A stretch of 64,000 nucleotides of DNA from Pseudomonas poae (GTDB taxonomy: Bacteria; Pseudomonadota; Gammaproteobacteria; Pseudomonadales; Pseudomonadaceae), in the NCBI RefSeq assembly GCF_001439785.1, contig NZ_JYLI01000009.1, forward strand, positions 124,001 through 188,000, given 5' to 3'. Below the pieces are notes generated by a model that was given only the letters and a program-made list of their open reading frames with translations, did not search any database and was not told where the DNA came from. Below are positions 54,942 to 64,000 of the stretch, one piece after another. The position numbers were made by a program, and so were the translations under genes. Numbering within the stretch: position 1 is the stretch's first letter; each line of letters starts with the position of its first letter.

Positions 54942-57152
54942 ATGATCGGTCGCCTGGTGGTGGTCGGCCTGGGGTTGATCGGCGGCTCCTTTGCCAAAGG
55001 CCTGCGTGAAAGCGGGCTGTGCGGCGAAGTGGTCGGTGTGGATCTGGATCCGCAATCGCGCAGGCTGGCGGTCGAGCTGGGCGTGGTGGACCGCTGTGAA
55101 GCGGACCTGGCAGTGGCTTGCCAGGGCGCGGATGTGATCCAGCTGGCGGTGCCGATCCTCGCCATGGAAAAACTGCTTGGGGTATTGGCCGGCATGGACC
55201 TGGGCCACGCGATTCTCACCGACGTCGGCAGTGCCAAGGGCAATGTGGTGCGCGCGGCGCAGCAGGCGTTTGGCGGCATGCCGGCGCGCTTTGTGCCGGG
55301 CCACCCGATTGCCGGCTCCGAGCAGAGCGGGGTGGAAGCCTCCAATGCACAGTTGTTTCGTCGGCATAAAGTGATTCTGACGCCGCTGGCGCAAACCGAT
55401 CCGGCCGCGCTGGCGGTGGTTGATCGTTTGTGGCGCGAGCTGGGGGCGGATGTGGAGCACATGCAGGTCGAACGTCACGACGAAGTGCTGGCGGCGACCA
55501 GCCACCTGCCGCATTTGTTGGCGTTTGGTCTGGTGGATTCTCTCGCCAAGCGCAATGAAAACCTGGAGATCTTCCGCTACGCCGCTGGCGGCTTTCGTGA
55601 TTTCACACGGATTGCCGGCAGCGACCCGGTGATGTGGCACGACATCTTTCTCGCCAATCGCGAAGCGGTGTTGCGCACCCTGGATACCTTTCGCAGTGAT
55701 CTCGACGCCTTGCGCGACGCGGTCGATGCCGGAGATGGTCATCAGTTGTTGGGCGTGTTCACCCGTGCGCGGGTGGCGCGCGAGCATTTCAGCAAGATCC
55801 TGGCGCGCCGGGCCTATATGGAAACCGCTGTGAGCGCTGAAGCGTTGGTCTTCGTGGCCAGCCCGGGTGGCCGCTTGAGCGGGCGCATCCGTGTGCCGGG
55901 CGACAAGTCGATCTCCCATCGCTCGATCATGCTGGGCTCGTTGGCCGAAGGGGTCACCGAAGTTGAAGGCTTTCTAGAGGGCGAAGATGCCCTGGCGACC
56001 TTGCAGGCTTTTCGCGACATGGGCGTTGTGATCGAGGGGCCGCATCACGGGCGCGTGACAATTCATGGCGTTGGCCTGCAGGGGCTGAAGGCGCCACCGG
56101 GTCCGATCTACCTCGGCAACTCCGGCACCTCGATGCGCCTGCTCGCCGGGTTGCTCGCGGCGCAGCGCTTTGACAGCGTACTGACCGGCGACGCCTCGCT
56201 GTCCCGGCGCCCGATGAACCGCGTGGCCCAGCCGCTGCGGGAGATGGGCGCGGTGATCGAGACAGGGCCTGAAGGGCGTCCGCCGTTGAGTATCCGTGGC
56301 GGGCAATCGATGAAAGGGTTGAATTACACGCTGCCGATGGCCAGCGCCCAAGTGAAATCCAGTCTGCTGTTGGCGGGGTTGTACGCCGAGGGTAAAACGG
56401 CCGTGACCGAGCCGGCGCCGACCCGCGACCATACCGAGCGCATGTTGCGCGGTTTTGGTTGCCCGGTGGCGGTGGAGGGCGCGACAGCTTCGGTGGAGTC
56501 GGGTCATGGGCTGAGTGCAGCGCATATAGAAGTGCCCGGGGACATTTCCTCGGCGGCGTTTTTCCTGGTGGCGGCTTCGATTGCCGACGGCTCCGAGCTG
56601 CTGCTGGAGCATGTCGGCATCAACCCGACGCGCACTGGCGTGATTGATATCCTGCGGTTGATGGGGGCTGATATAGGCCTTGAAAACCAGCGTGAGGTGG
56701 GCGGTGAGCCTGTCGCGGATCTGCGGGTGCGTTCGGCTGCGTTGAAGGGGATTGAAATTCCTGAGGCACTGGTGCCGTTGGCGATTGATGAGTTTCCGGT
56801 GCTATTCGTGGCTGCCGCCTGTGCTGAGGGTAGAACGGTGCTGCGCGGTGCTCAGGAGCTGCGCGTGAAGGAATCCGACCGCATTCAGGTCATGGCCGAT
56901 GGTCTGCTGGTGCTTGGGGTGAAGTGTGAACCGACCCCCGATGGGATTATTATCGACGGCGGTGCGTTAAGCGGCGGTCAGGTGCAGGCCCATGGCGACC
57001 ACCGGATTGCCATGGCGTTCAGCGTGGCTGGTCTGCGGGCTGCTGCGCCGATTCGTATCCATGACTGTGCCAATGTAGCGACGTCTTTTCCGAATTTTCT
57101 TACCCTGTGTGCCCACGTCGGCATGCGCGTTGCCCAAGAGGCTCAATTGTGA
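54942..57152 (+). CDS. Fused prephenate dehydrogenase / EPSP synthase (TyrA-AroA)
   Basis: A 736-residue bifunctional protein. The first part (about 1-295) is TyrA with the NAD motif [29 protein letters not shown] and [10 protein letters not shown]. The second (from about 307) is AroA with [34 protein letters not shown] and RVKESDR-type [16 protein letters not shown]. It therefore joins a branch-specific step to a step of the common shikimate path. I started at [11 protein letters not shown]; a GTG at 54906 overlapping hisC is the alternative. Its end overlaps the cmk start. Confidence 0.95.
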   Translation: MIGRLVVVGLGLIGGSFAKGLRESGLCGEVVGVDLDPQSRRLAVELGVVDRCEADLAVACQGADVIQLAVPILAMEKLLGVLAGMDLGHAILTDVGSAKGNVVRAAQQAFGGMPARFVPGHPIAGSEQSGVEASNAQLFRRHKVILTPLAQTDPAALAVVDRLWRELGADVEHMQVERHDEVLAATSHLPHLLAFGLVDSLAKRNENLEIFRYAAGGFRDFTRIAGSDPVMWHDIFLANREAVLRTLDTFRSDLDALRDAVDAGDGHQLLGVFTRARVAREHFSKILARRAYMETAVSAEALVFVASPGGRLSGRIRVPGDKSISHRSIMLGSLAEGVTEVEGFLEGEDALATLQAFRDMGVVIEGPHHGRVTIHGVGLQGLKAPPGPIYLGNSGTSMRLLAGLLAAQRFDSVLTGDASLSRRPMNRVAQPLREMGAVIETGPEGRPPLSIRGGQSMKGLNYTLPMASAQVKSSLLLAGLYAEGKTAVTEPAPTRDHTERMLRGFGCPVAVEGATASVESGHGLSAAHIEVPGDISSAAFFLVAASIADGSELLLEHVGINPTRTGVIDILRLMGADIGLENQREVGGEPVADLRVRSAALKGIEIPEALVPLAIDEFPVLFVAAACAEGRTVLRGAQELRVKESDRIQVMADGLLVLGVKCEPTPDGIIIDGGALSGGQVQAHGDHRIAMAFSVAGLRAAAPIRIHDCANVATSFPNFLTLCAHVGMRVAQEAQL

Positions 57153-57838
57153 ATATCAAAGCACCGGTGATTACCATCGACGGACCAAGCGGCTCGGGCA
57201 AAGGCACGATTGCCGGCATCCTGGCCAAGCGCCTGGGCTGGTGCCTGCTGGACTCCGGCGCGCTGTATCGCCTGCTGGCGTTTGCCGCACGCAACCATGG
57301 CGTCGACCTCACCAACGAAGAGTCCCTGACGCTGCTGGCGGCGCATCTGGATGTGCAGTTCGTCGGCGCAACCGAAGGTCATCCGCAGCGCATCATCCTC
57401 GAAGGCGATGATGTGACCGACGACCTGCGTAACGAGCAGGTGGGTTCGTGGGCGTCCCAGGTCGCCGCGCTGCCGGCGGTGCGTGATGCCTTGCTGCAGC
57501 GCCAGCGTGCTTTTCAGGAGCCGCCAGGCCTGGTGGCGGATGGCCGCGACATGGGCACCGTTGTGTTTCCTGAAGCGCCGCTGAAGATTTTTCTGACAGC
57601 CAGTGCCGAGGAGCGAGCGCGCCGCCGTTACTTGCAGTTGAAGGGCAAAGTCGATGGTGTTAGTCTGTCGAGTCTGCTAGATGAGATCCGTGCACGCGAT
57701 GAGCGTGATACCCAGCGTGCGGTAGCCCCGCTCAAGCCGGCGGCTGACGCCATACAGCTGGATTCAACGGAGCTTTCCATCGAGCAGGTGCTGGAACGCA
57801 TCATGAGTGAAATCGCCATTCGCGATATTGCCGGATGA
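57149..57838 (+). CDS. cmk: Cytidylate kinase
   Basis: A 229-residue nucleoside monophosphate kinase phosphorylating CMP and dCMP. Walker A is GPSGSGKGT at 12-20, the CMP-binding segment [12 protein letters not shown] follows, then [22 protein letters not shown] and the lid region [14 protein letters not shown]. It starts with GTG inside the stop of tyrA::aroA (GTGA), indicating coupled translation. Followed by rpsA as in many proteobacteria. Confidence 0.96.
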   Translation: MNIKAPVITIDGPSGSGKGTIAGILAKRLGWCLLDSGALYRLLAFAARNHGVDLTNEESLTLLAAHLDVQFVGATEGHPQRIILEGDDVTDDLRNEQVGSWASQVAALPAVRDALLQRQRAFQEPPGLVADGRDMGTVVFPEAPLKIFLTASAEERARRRYLQLKGKVDGVSLSSLLDEIRARDERDTQRAVAPLKPAADAIQLDSTELSIEQVLERIMSEIAIRDIAG

Positions 57839-57957
57839 CCAAGAAGGCTGCAGGGGACCAGTCAAAGTCCTGCGGTGCTTCTTCTAAATGAAACTGACCC
57901 ACACTGTCTGGGGTGTGGAGATGGGCGTATTCTTCGCCCTTATCAACAGGAATTAAA

Positions 57958-59649
57958 ATGAGCGAAAGCTTTGCGGAACTCTTTGAAGAAAGCCTAAAAA
58001 CCCTGAACCTTCAGGCAGGCTCCATCATCACCGGTGTTATCGTTGATATCGATTACCAAGCTCGTTGGGTAACCGTTCACGCTGGTCTGAAGTCTGAAGC
58101 TCTGATCCCGCTGGAACAGTTCTACAACGATGCTGGCGAGCTGAACATCAACGTCGGTGACGAAGTTCACGTTGCTCTGGACTCGGTTGAAGACGGTTTC
58201 GGTGAAACCAAGCTGTCCCGTGAAAAAGCCAAGCGCGCTGAATGCTGGATTGTTCTCGAAGCAGCCTTCGCAGCTGAAGAAGTGGTCAAGGGCGTTATCA
58301 ACGGTAAGGTTAAAGGCGGCTTCACTGTCGACGTTAACGGCATCCGTGCGTTCCTGCCAGGTTCTTTGGTCGACGTCCGTCCAGTGCGCGACACCACGCA
58401 CCTGGAAGGCAAGGAACTCGAATTCAAGGTCATCAAGCTCGATCAGAAGCGCAACAACGTTGTCGTTTCCCGCCGCAGCGTCCTGGAAGCAGAGAACTCC
58501 GCCGAGCGTGAAGCTCTGCTGGAATCCCTGCAGGAAGGCCAACAAGTCAAAGGTATCGTCAAAAACCTCACCGATTACGGCGCATTCGTCGATCTGGGTG
58601 GCGTCGATGGCTTGCTGCACATTACCGACATGGCCTGGAAGCGTATCAAGCATCCTTCCGAAATCGTCAACGTTGGCGACGAGATCGATGTCAAGGTTCT
58701 GAAATACGATCGCGAACGCAACCGTGTTTCCCTGGGCCTGAAGCAACTGGGTGAAGATCCATGGGTTGCTATCAAAGCTCGTTACCCGGAAAGCACTCGC
58801 GTTACCGCGCGTGTAACCAACCTGACCGACTACGGCTGCTTCGCTGAGCTGGAAGAAGGCGTGGAAGGCCTGGTACACGTTTCCGAAATGGACTGGACCA
58901 ACAAGAACATCCACCCTTCGAAAGTCGTACAAGTCGGCGACGAAGTGGAAGTTATGGTTCTGGACATCGACGAAGAGCGTCGTCGTATCTCCCTGGGTAT
59001 CAAGCAGTGCAAATCCAACCCATGGGAAGATTTCTCCGGCCAGTTCAACAAGGGCGATAAAATCTCCGGCACCATCAAGTCGATCACCGATTTCGGTATC
59101 TTCATTGGTCTGGACGGCGGCATCGACGGCCTTGTTCACCTGTCCGACATCTCCTGGAACGAAGTCGGCGAAGAAGCTGTTCGTCGTTTCAAGAAGGGCG
59201 ACGAGCTGGACACCGTTATCCTGTCGGTTGACCCAGAGCGCGAGCGCATCTCCCTGGGTATCAAGCAACTGGAAAGCGATCCGTTCTCTGAATTCGTTCA
59301 GGACAACGACAAAGGCGCCATCGTTAAAGGCATCGTGAAAGAAGTTGACGCTAAAGGCGCCATCATCACGTTGGCCGACGATATCGAAGCGACTCTGAAA
59401 GCCTCCGAAATCAGCCGTGACCGCGTTGAAGACGCGCGCAACGTTCTGAAAGAAGGCCAGGAAGTAGAAGCCAAGATCATCAGCGTTGACCGCAAGAGCC
59501 GTGTAATCCAGCTCTCCATCAAGTCGAAAGACGATGCTGAAGAGAAAGAAGCCATCCAGAGCTTGAAAGACAAGCCTTCGGATAGCATCGCTGCTGGTCC
59601 TACCACTCTGGGCGACCTGTTGCGTGCACAAATGGAAAAACAGAACTAA
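57958..59649 (+). CDS. rpsA: 30S ribosomal protein S1
   Basis: A 563-residue protein with six S1/OB RNA-binding repeats, each with the core GxVxxIxxYGxFVxLxG..GLxHxSDM (for example [20 protein letters not shown] and [20 protein letters not shown]). It brings structured mRNAs to the ribosome. AGGA precedes the ATG of [12 protein letters not shown]. Codon use is strongly biased, as for highly expressed genes. A clear terminator follows. The intergenic 57839-57957 may carry its own promoter or autoregulatory leader. Confidence 0.97.
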   Translation: MSESFAELFEESLKTLNLQAGSIITGVIVDIDYQARWVTVHAGLKSEALIPLEQFYNDAGELNINVGDEVHVALDSVEDGFGETKLSREKAKRAECWIVLEAAFAAEEVVKGVINGKVKGGFTVDVNGIRAFLPGSLVDVRPVRDTTHLEGKELEFKVIKLDQKRNNVVVSRRSVLEAENSAEREALLESLQEGQQVKGIVKNLTDYGAFVDLGGVDGLLHITDMAWKRIKHPSEIVNVGDEIDVKVLKYDRERNRVSLGLKQLGEDPWVAIKARYPESTRVTARVTNLTDYGCFAELEEGVEGLVHVSEMDWTNKNIHPSKVVQVGDEVEVMVLDIDEERRRISLGIKQCKSNPWEDFSGQFNKGDKISGTIKSITDFGIFIGLDGGIDGLVHLSDISWNEVGEEAVRRFKKGDELDTVILSVDPERERISLGIKQLESDPFSEFVQDNDKGAIVKGIVKEVDAKGAIITLADDIEATLKASEISRDRVEDARNVLKEGQEVEAKIISVDRKSRVIQLSIKSKDDAEEKEAIQSLKDKPSDSIAAGPTTLGDLLRAQMEKQN

Positions 59650-59670
59650 GTTCTGTCAGACCATAGAAAA

Positions 59671-59696
59671 GGGGCGACTTCGGTCGCCCTTTTTTG
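59671..59696 (+). terminator. Rho-independent terminator after rpsA
   Basis: GGGGCGAC, loop TTCG, GTCGCCCTTTTTT. The UUCG-type tetraloop and T-run make it a strong terminator, 22 bases after the rpsA stop. Confidence 0.92.
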
Positions 59697-59809
59697 TGCC
59701 TGAAATTCGTTGAATCATCCTTGGAGGGCTCTGGTCTACAGGTCGTTGTCAGAACTGGCTATAGTCATTGTAAAAGCGCTCTCGGCGTTTTGTTTCAGTA
59801 AGGATTTGA

Positions 59810-60094
59810 ATGAACAAGCTTATTGTGGTGCTCGTATTGGTGGTGCTGTCAGGATGTTCAGTCACCAGCGCAAAAACGCACGTCAAGCGCGGCGTGAGTG
59901 GGATAGAGATCGACTGCTCTGGCCTTGGCGGTAATTGGGAGAAGTGCGAGAAGCGCGCTGCTCGCGAATGCAAGATGCAGGGCTATAAGGTGATCACGCG
60001 GTCCAGCGATGCGAAGGATGAGGAGGGCGATTACTTGTTCGGTTGGAATCCTGCCGGTGCAGTCACTCGAACCATGCTGGTGATCTGTAAATAA
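59810..60094 (+). CDS. Small predicted lipoprotein between rpsA and ihfB
   Basis: A 94-residue protein with signal MNKLIVVLVLVVLSGC and lipobox VLSGC (Cys16). The mature part has four cysteines (IDCSGL, WEKCEKR, RECKMQG, VICK), which could form two disulfides, and ends MLVICK. I recognise no family with a known role. AAGGA lies just upstream. It is probably attached to the inner leaflet of the outer membrane. Confidence 0.78.
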   Translation: MNKLIVVLVLVVLSGCSVTSAKTHVKRGVSGIEIDCSGLGGNWEKCEKRAARECKMQGYKVITRSSDAKDEEGDYLFGWNPAGAVTRTMLVICK

Positions 60095-60215
60095 GCTCGC
60101 GTGTGGTCTCGGATTAACCTGCACATAAGTTATTGTATAGGCTGTTCAAATTCATCAAGTCATGCTAAAACCTTCGAAGCGCTTTTCCTAGCTGCTTGAA
60201 AAAGAAGGGAAAAAT

Positions 60216-60512
60216 ATGACGAAGTCGGAGTTGATCGAACGAATTGTCACCCATCAGGGGCTGCTCTCATCCAAGGATGTTGAGCTGGCTATCAAGACCA
60301 TGCTTGAGCAAATGTCCCAGTGCCTGGCTACCGGAGATCGCATCGAGATCCGTGGCTTCGGCAGTTTCTCCCTGCACTACCGTGCCCCCCGCGTTGGCCG
60401 CAATCCAAAGACAGGCCAATCCGTCAGCCTTGACGGTAAATTCGTCCCTCATTTCAAGCCGGGCAAAGAGTTGCGCGACCGGGTGAACGAAGAAGAGGAA
60501 GAGGGCGTCTGA
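60216..60512 (+). CDS. ihfB: Integration host factor subunit beta
   Basis: A 98-residue DNA-bending protein of the HU/IHF family. The beta-arm signature is [23 protein letters not shown] with the Pro at the tip. The N-terminus [23 protein letters not shown] and the acidic tail (NEEEEEG) are those of IhfB. It bends DNA with IhfA at WATCAANNNNTTR sites, in recombination and transcription. Confidence 0.96.
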   Translation: MTKSELIERIVTHQGLLSSKDVELAIKTMLEQMSQCLATGDRIEIRGFGSFSLHYRAPRVGRNPKTGQSVSLDGKFVPHFKPGKELRDRVNEEEEEGV

Positions 60513-60536
60513 GTGTTTTTGGAGTAGGAGAAAGTT

Positions 60537-60779
60537 ATGCGTGGGGTTAAGCGCGTTGTTGCGGTATTTGCGGTGCTGATTGTTGCTTTGGTGATGCTTG
60601 GGTTTGTATTGGAAAATCAGCAGGGCGTATCACTTTCGTTCCTGGGGCAGGCTACCAGGGAGCTGCCTGTTTCGGTGTTTGTGGTGGTGGCGTTAATTGT
60701 AGGGATGTTGGTAGGGCCGTTGCTGGGTGTTGTGGTAGGTCGTCGTGATCGTGTCTCTGTCGCAGAGAGGCGAAGCTGA
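60537..60779 (+). CDS. LapA-family small membrane protein (DUF1049)
   Basis: An 80-residue protein with two hydrophobic helices (VVAVFAVLIVALVMLGFVL and VSVFVVVALIVGMLVGPLLGVVVG) and the ENQQGVSLSFLG linker typical of DUF1049/LapA. In E. coli LapA and LapB link to LPS assembly control. It follows ihfB by 24 bases, as in other Pseudomonas, and stands in front of the O-antigen genes. GGAG lies upstream of the ATG. Confidence 0.88.
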   Translation: MRGVKRVVAVFAVLIVALVMLGFVLENQQGVSLSFLGQATRELPVSVFVVVALIVGMLVGPLLGVVVGRRDRVSVAERRS

Positions 60780-61198
60780 AGCGTACTCTCGCTTCTTTGG
60801 GCTGGTCTGAGTAAAGGATTTTAGGACCGTCTGTCAGAAAATGTCGCTCGTGGAAATGCTCAAGTGCTCAGTCTTTTTTCTAATTGAGAGTGCTTCAATG
60901 GCTGGCATTCCGTTAAATCATTGGTTGCCATCTTCAGATCTGAAATTTTCCCTACGCCTCCTTGTCGCTCAGCATAACTGATAGAGATTTGCCCGGCTTT
61001 GTAAGTAAAGACCTACAGACATGTCAAGGCTTGTAATAAACCAAAGAGATGGCAAAATGAAATCTGTTCTCGATAACAGGCAGTTTGTGCGCTCGGAATT
61101 TGGCAGAGACGCTCGGTTCAGGCGATCATCCAATTAGAAAAAACACATTTTGTCTGCATAACGAGCCCGCAGTTTCTTCTTGAAGGCAGGTTTTTGTT
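60780..61198. other. Long leader upstream of wzz
   Basis: The 419 bases carry no convincing gene. An AT-rich stretch (60860-61140) contains possible promoter elements such as TTGTAATAAACC around 61030-61042. GAAGGCAGG precedes the wzz GTG. I did not find a convincing JUMPstart/ops element. Confidence 0.4.
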
Positions 61199-62536
61199 GT
61201 GAGTAGTAGTCTTCGCGTCACCCCGGTGCATCTTGCGGGAAAATTTGGCCTTGAAATGCTTTTTCAGGGGCTGTGGCAAAATAAGGTTCTAATTTTTGCT
61301 GTCGTTGTGCTTGTCGGCGCTCTGTCGGCCGTTTACGCCTTTTTAGTTACGCCAGAGTATCAAGTGACCAGCATGCTGCGCCCTGCCGCAATTAACGAGT
61401 TGGACGCTTTGAATAGGTCTGAAGTTTATACGCTTCCACCGGCGCAAGCGTTGATTAAAGTGGGGGAGGCGCTTGAGTCTTACGATATTCGTCTTGGTTT
61501 CTTTCGCTCGCATCAAAATCTGTTCAAGGCTTTCTCGCGCCCAGGGAGAACATTGGAGCAGAGTTTTGAGGAATTCAACAAAAATTCAATAAATCTTGAA
61601 GTTCCGGATCCCAAGAAAGCGGACGCACTAAGCAACTACATTAAGCTTGAAATGACCTATCCCAAGGGAGTAGACGGGGTCTCTATTCTCAATGGGTTTA
61701 TCGAATACGCAATTAATGCGGAGCGGCAACAGATTGCTGCTGACTTGAGTGTGATTGTTAAAAATCGATTAACGGAAATTGAAGGAAAGTTAAGCGCGGC
61801 TCGCTCAAGTTACGAAATGGATAAAGAGGCCAAGATTGCAAAGTTGGCCGAGAAAGATGTGCTTCATCGTGCTCAATTGCAAGATGAGCTCAAGGCGTTG
61901 CGCGCTCAGCTAACGGCCGTTCGTAGCGATCGACTGGCTTTGTTGGGTGAGTCCATTGCAATTGCTAAATCACTTGGAATACAAAAACCATCTACGCTTT
62001 CGTCATTAGGTGATAAAACCAATAATCGGTCATCCAACGTGATTCGTACCGAAATCAATAATCAGCAAGTCCCTCTGTACTTCATGGGGGTCGAGGCGCT
62101 GGAGGCAGAGCGTAGCGCTCTGCTACAGCGCAAGAGTGATGACTTTACCGATGTCCGTATCGCGCAAATCGCCAAGGACCTTCAATTGCTGCAGTCTAAT
62201 CGCGAGATTGAGTTGCTGAATAATCGTAAGAACGAAGATCTGTTTTTAAGTAATGTTGCGCCTCTTCGGGGTGAGCAGGCCCGGCTCCGTAGTCTGAATC
62301 TTGATATGGCGCAGTTGAAATTGGTCGTCATAGATAAGCTGGCGCTCGAGCCGATTAAGCCGATTAAACCGAAAAAAGTTCTTATTCTGCTGTCCGGTCT
62401 GATTTTGGGTGGAGTCCTCGGTGTTTTGATCGCCCTGGCGCGTTCACTGCTGTTAATTAGGCGCAATGCCGCAGTTGATAGAGCGGCGCACTCACAGCAT
62501 GCCGTGATCGCAGAGCCAGCAAAAATTGAGCGGTGA
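61199..62536 (+). CDS. wzz: O-antigen/polysaccharide chain-length determinant, Wzz family
   Basis: A 445-residue polysaccharide co-polymerase that sets chain length. It starts with GTG (MSSSLRVTPVHLAGKFG) with AAGGCAGG upstream. TM1 is about 32-53 (VLIFAVVVLVGALSAVYAFLV) and leads to TPEYQVTSMLRPA. A long periplasmic part is rich in coiled-coil. TM2 near 396-420 (VLILLSGLILGGVLGVLIALA) is preceded by the Pro-rich motif KPIKPKK. The order ihfB-lapA-wzz opens the O-antigen locus as in P. aeruginosa. It is larger and more AT-rich than the core genes before it, as usual for such loci. Confidence 0.9.
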   Translation: MSSSLRVTPVHLAGKFGLEMLFQGLWQNKVLIFAVVVLVGALSAVYAFLVTPEYQVTSMLRPAAINELDALNRSEVYTLPPAQALIKVGEALESYDIRLGFFRSHQNLFKAFSRPGRTLEQSFEEFNKNSINLEVPDPKKADALSNYIKLEMTYPKGVDGVSILNGFIEYAINAERQQIAADLSVIVKNRLTEIEGKLSAARSSYEMDKEAKIAKLAEKDVLHRAQLQDELKALRAQLTAVRSDRLALLGESIAIAKSLGIQKPSTLSSLGDKTNNRSSNVIRTEINNQQVPLYFMGVEALEAERSALLQRKSDDFTDVRIAQIAKDLQLLQSNREIELLNNRKNEDLFLSNVAPLRGEQARLRSLNLDMAQLKLVVIDKLALEPIKPIKPKKVLILLSGLILGGVLGVLIALARSLLLIRRNAAVDRAAHSQHAVIAEPAKIER

Positions 62537-63015
62537 GCTGGCATCAGGGCTATCACGCGCTCTGGCTCAAGGCGTTGACTTGCTGATCTGAGACCAAAAC
62601 GATCACGCATTCGGGCCGCTGGTAGCAGATCTGGCTTTGGCGGATTCATATGGTGAAGTTAATGTAGCGCCAACGCTTATTTGGTGAGTCATCTCGTAGT
62701 ATGCTTGCCACGCGTCTTCGCTCTGGCGTATGGAGCAATTACGAAGTTTTTTGCAGCGAATTGCACTTGAAAGGCTAAACTCGACGAAACCGTCCGGGTG
62801 CGGGCATGGCATAGTGATATTAGCTGTGGCGTTCACGATGTTGCCGTGACGCCCAGCTGGCGCGCAAAGAGTGTCAGCAAGTCGTTGGGAATTTCTCGCC
62901 GATGGGTGAGATAGGCCTGCGAAGCCTGTTGTCAGAGGTCTTGATTCACAGGATGTTGAAGTATTCAGTGCTGAAGATGGTTCAGTGAAATTTTATTTTT
63001 TATTAGGCTTTGATT
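62537..63015. other. 479-base stretch between wzz and the UDP-sugar dehydrogenase gene
   Basis: No frame here looks like a gene. One 77-codon frame on the minus strand has no ribosome-binding site or family resemblance. The DNA has mixed composition, unlike a typical intergenic region, so a deleted or decayed gene is possible. The AT-rich end (62990-63012) probably belongs to the promoter of the next gene. Confidence 0.4.
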
Positions 63016-64000
63016 ATGCAAAAACTGGAAGATATTAAGCTCGCCATTATAGGTCTTGGATATGTTGGCTTGCCCCTTGCGGTGGAGTTTGGCAAGCATC
63101 GGACGGTGGTTGGGTTTGACATCAACCAGCCGCGTATCGAGGCCCTGAGAGCAGGGCACGACGCCACGTTGGAAGTGAGCGATGAGGAGTTGAAGCAGGC
63201 CGGTAAGCTCAGCTTCAGTTTTAATCTGGACGAATTGTCCAGCTGCAATACGTTCGTCGTGACAGTGCCTACGCCGATTGATGAGTACAACCAGCCAGAC
63301 CTTACTCCACTGATCAAAGCGTCAGAAAGTATCGGTAAGGTACTGAAGAAAGGCGACTTGGTTATTTATGAGTCGACCGTCTATCCCGGCGCAACCGAAG
63401 AAGACTGTGTGCCCATACTTGAGAAGTTTTCAGGATTAAAATTCAACGTCGATTTTTTTGCCGGATACAGCCCTGAGCGTATTAATCCGGGAGACAAGGA
63501 GCATCGTGTCACTACGATCAAGAAGGTGACTTCCGGATCTACACCTGAGATCGCTGACCTAGTGGATGCTCTTTACAACCAGATCATTATTGCGGGCACG
63601 CACAAGGCAAGCAGCATTAAAGTTGCCGAAGCTGCAAAGGTTATTGAAAACACACAGCGCGACTTAAACATCGCTCTAATCAATGAATTGGCCATTATTT
63701 TCAATAAAATGGGTATTGATACGGAGTCAGTGCTCCAGGCTGCGGGTACGAAATGGAATTTCCTGCCATTTCGGCCTGGCTTGGTGGGCGGTCACTGCAT
63801 CGGCGTCGACCCCTACTACTTGACTCACAAGGCTCAGTCCATCGGCTATCACCCCGAAATCATTCTCGCGGGTCGTCGTCTCAATGACGGAATGGGCGCG
63901 TATGTGGTCTCCCAGTTGGTAAAAACGATGGTTAAGCGCCGTATTCATGTCGATGGCGCTCGTGTACTGATTATGGGCCTGGCGTTCAAGGAGAACTGCC
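63016..64000 (+). CDS. UDP-sugar 6-dehydrogenase, TviB/WbpO type, 3'-partial
   Basis: The first 328 residues of a UDP-GlcNAc/GalNAc C6 dehydrogenase; the window ends before the stop. The Rossmann motif [19 protein letters not shown] is at about 9-27, then [31 protein letters not shown], and the catalytic Cys and surrounding [15 protein letters not shown] at about 255-270. K in [20 protein letters not shown] is the second active-site residue. It makes a UDP-uronic acid for O-antigen or Vi-like polysaccharide, downstream of wzz. I call it tviB/wbpO-type on the [12 protein letters not shown] and TQRDLNIAL motifs. Confidence 0.92.
   Translation, partial: MQKLEDIKLAIIGLGYVGLPLAVEFGKHRTVVGFDINQPRIEALRAGHDATLEVSDEELKQAGKLSFSFNLDELSSCNTFVVTVPTPIDEYNQPDLTPLIKASESIGKVLKKGDLVIYESTVYPGATEEDCVPILEKFSGLKFNVDFFAGYSPERINPGDKEHRVTTIKKVTSGSTPEIADLVDALYNQIIIAGTHKASSIKVAEAAKVIENTQRDLNIALINELAIIFNKMGIDTESVLQAAGTKWNFLPFRPGLVGGHCIGVDPYYLTHKAQSIGYHPEIILAGRRLNDGMGAYVVSQLVKTMVKRRIHVDGARVLIMGLAFKENC

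Noticed and set aside
52952..55462. An 836-codon open frame on the minus strand
   Set aside because: Antisense to pheA, hisC and tyrA::aroA. Composition is typical of a shadow frame and it has no ribosome-binding site or family motif.
57994..59631. A 545-codon open frame on the minus strand over rpsA
   Set aside because: Antisense to the highly biased rpsA codons; its repeats only mirror the S1 domain repeats.
62603..62836. A 77-codon minus-strand frame in the gap after wzz
   Set aside because: No ribosome-binding site and no recognisable motif; judged accidental.

Overview
The window is a stretch of a Pseudomonas chromosome, most likely from the P. fluorescens group. The evidence is the high GC, REP-type palindromes between genes, FabV, an LpxO-type hydroxylase, a signal-peptide malate:quinone oxidoreductase, and the gene order yciK-mupP-ubiG-mtaD / mtnA / gyrA-serC-pheA-hisC-tyrA::aroA-cmk-rpsA-ihfB-lapA-wzz. 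I recall this order as that of P. aeruginosa PA3173-PA3160, read in the reverse direction.

Region 1 (1-8029) is the end of a decayed P2-like prophage. The terminase ATPase (cut by the window edge) and the portal gene lie in the P2 'P then Q' order. A cos-like sequence and a cluster of GGTTAG repeats around an AT-rich core follow. Then comes a cargo zone on the minus strand with small phage-type ORFs, a HEPN-like protein with an RX4H motif, and a DUF4435/TOPRIM plus AAA-ATPase pair that looks like the PARIS (AriA/AriB) anti-phage system. The integrase survives only as a frameshifted N-terminal remnant.

Region 2 (8030-11144) is an AT-richer accessory patch. It holds a TauE/SafE-type transporter, a heme-oxygenase-like diiron-type protein and a divergent LysR regulator with repeated operator-like sites. 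A wrecked ribbon-helix-helix antitoxin follows.

Region 3 (11390-30157) is mixed core and flexible genome. It contains a methyltransferase, an MFS exporter, mqo, LysR/DMT, a vapBC-type toxin-antitoxin pair with a 22-bp perfect palindrome, ppnN, lpxO, fabV, a HAD phosphatase, LysR and an argD-like aminotransferase. It ends with a purine block: a punR-like LysR, a punC-like MFS and an NCS2 permease.

Region 4 (30165-38301) is a signal-response and peptide-uptake island. A LuxR solo of the PipR/OryR type sits between two proline-iminopeptidase-like hydrolases. The second hydrolase leads a five-gene oligopeptide ABC-transporter operon. A 20-bp lux-box-like dyad precedes each hydrolase.

Region 5 (38331-64000) starts with a large inverted-repeat element and the minus-strand operon mtaD-ubiG-mupP-yciK. 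Divergent from it is an mtnA-like gene whose reading frame is intact but whose active-site signature is eroded. A 1,607-residue toxin is inserted between this gene and gyrA. The aromatic/serine/nucleotide operon follows, then rpsA, ihfB, lapA and the start of a surface-polysaccharide locus (wzz and a UDP-sugar dehydrogenase cut by the window end). I saw no tRNA, rRNA, CRISPR array or complete insertion sequence.

Stretches of about 300 bp or more without a gene: 2802-3389 (cos-like site and the first repeats), 7555-7782 plus the integrase remnant, 13672-14098, 21734-22050, 38302-38588, 48332-48710, 60780-61198 and 62537-63015. Each is described in the feature list. Start codons were often moved downstream of the longest possible frame when a ribosome-binding site or family alignment favoured it.
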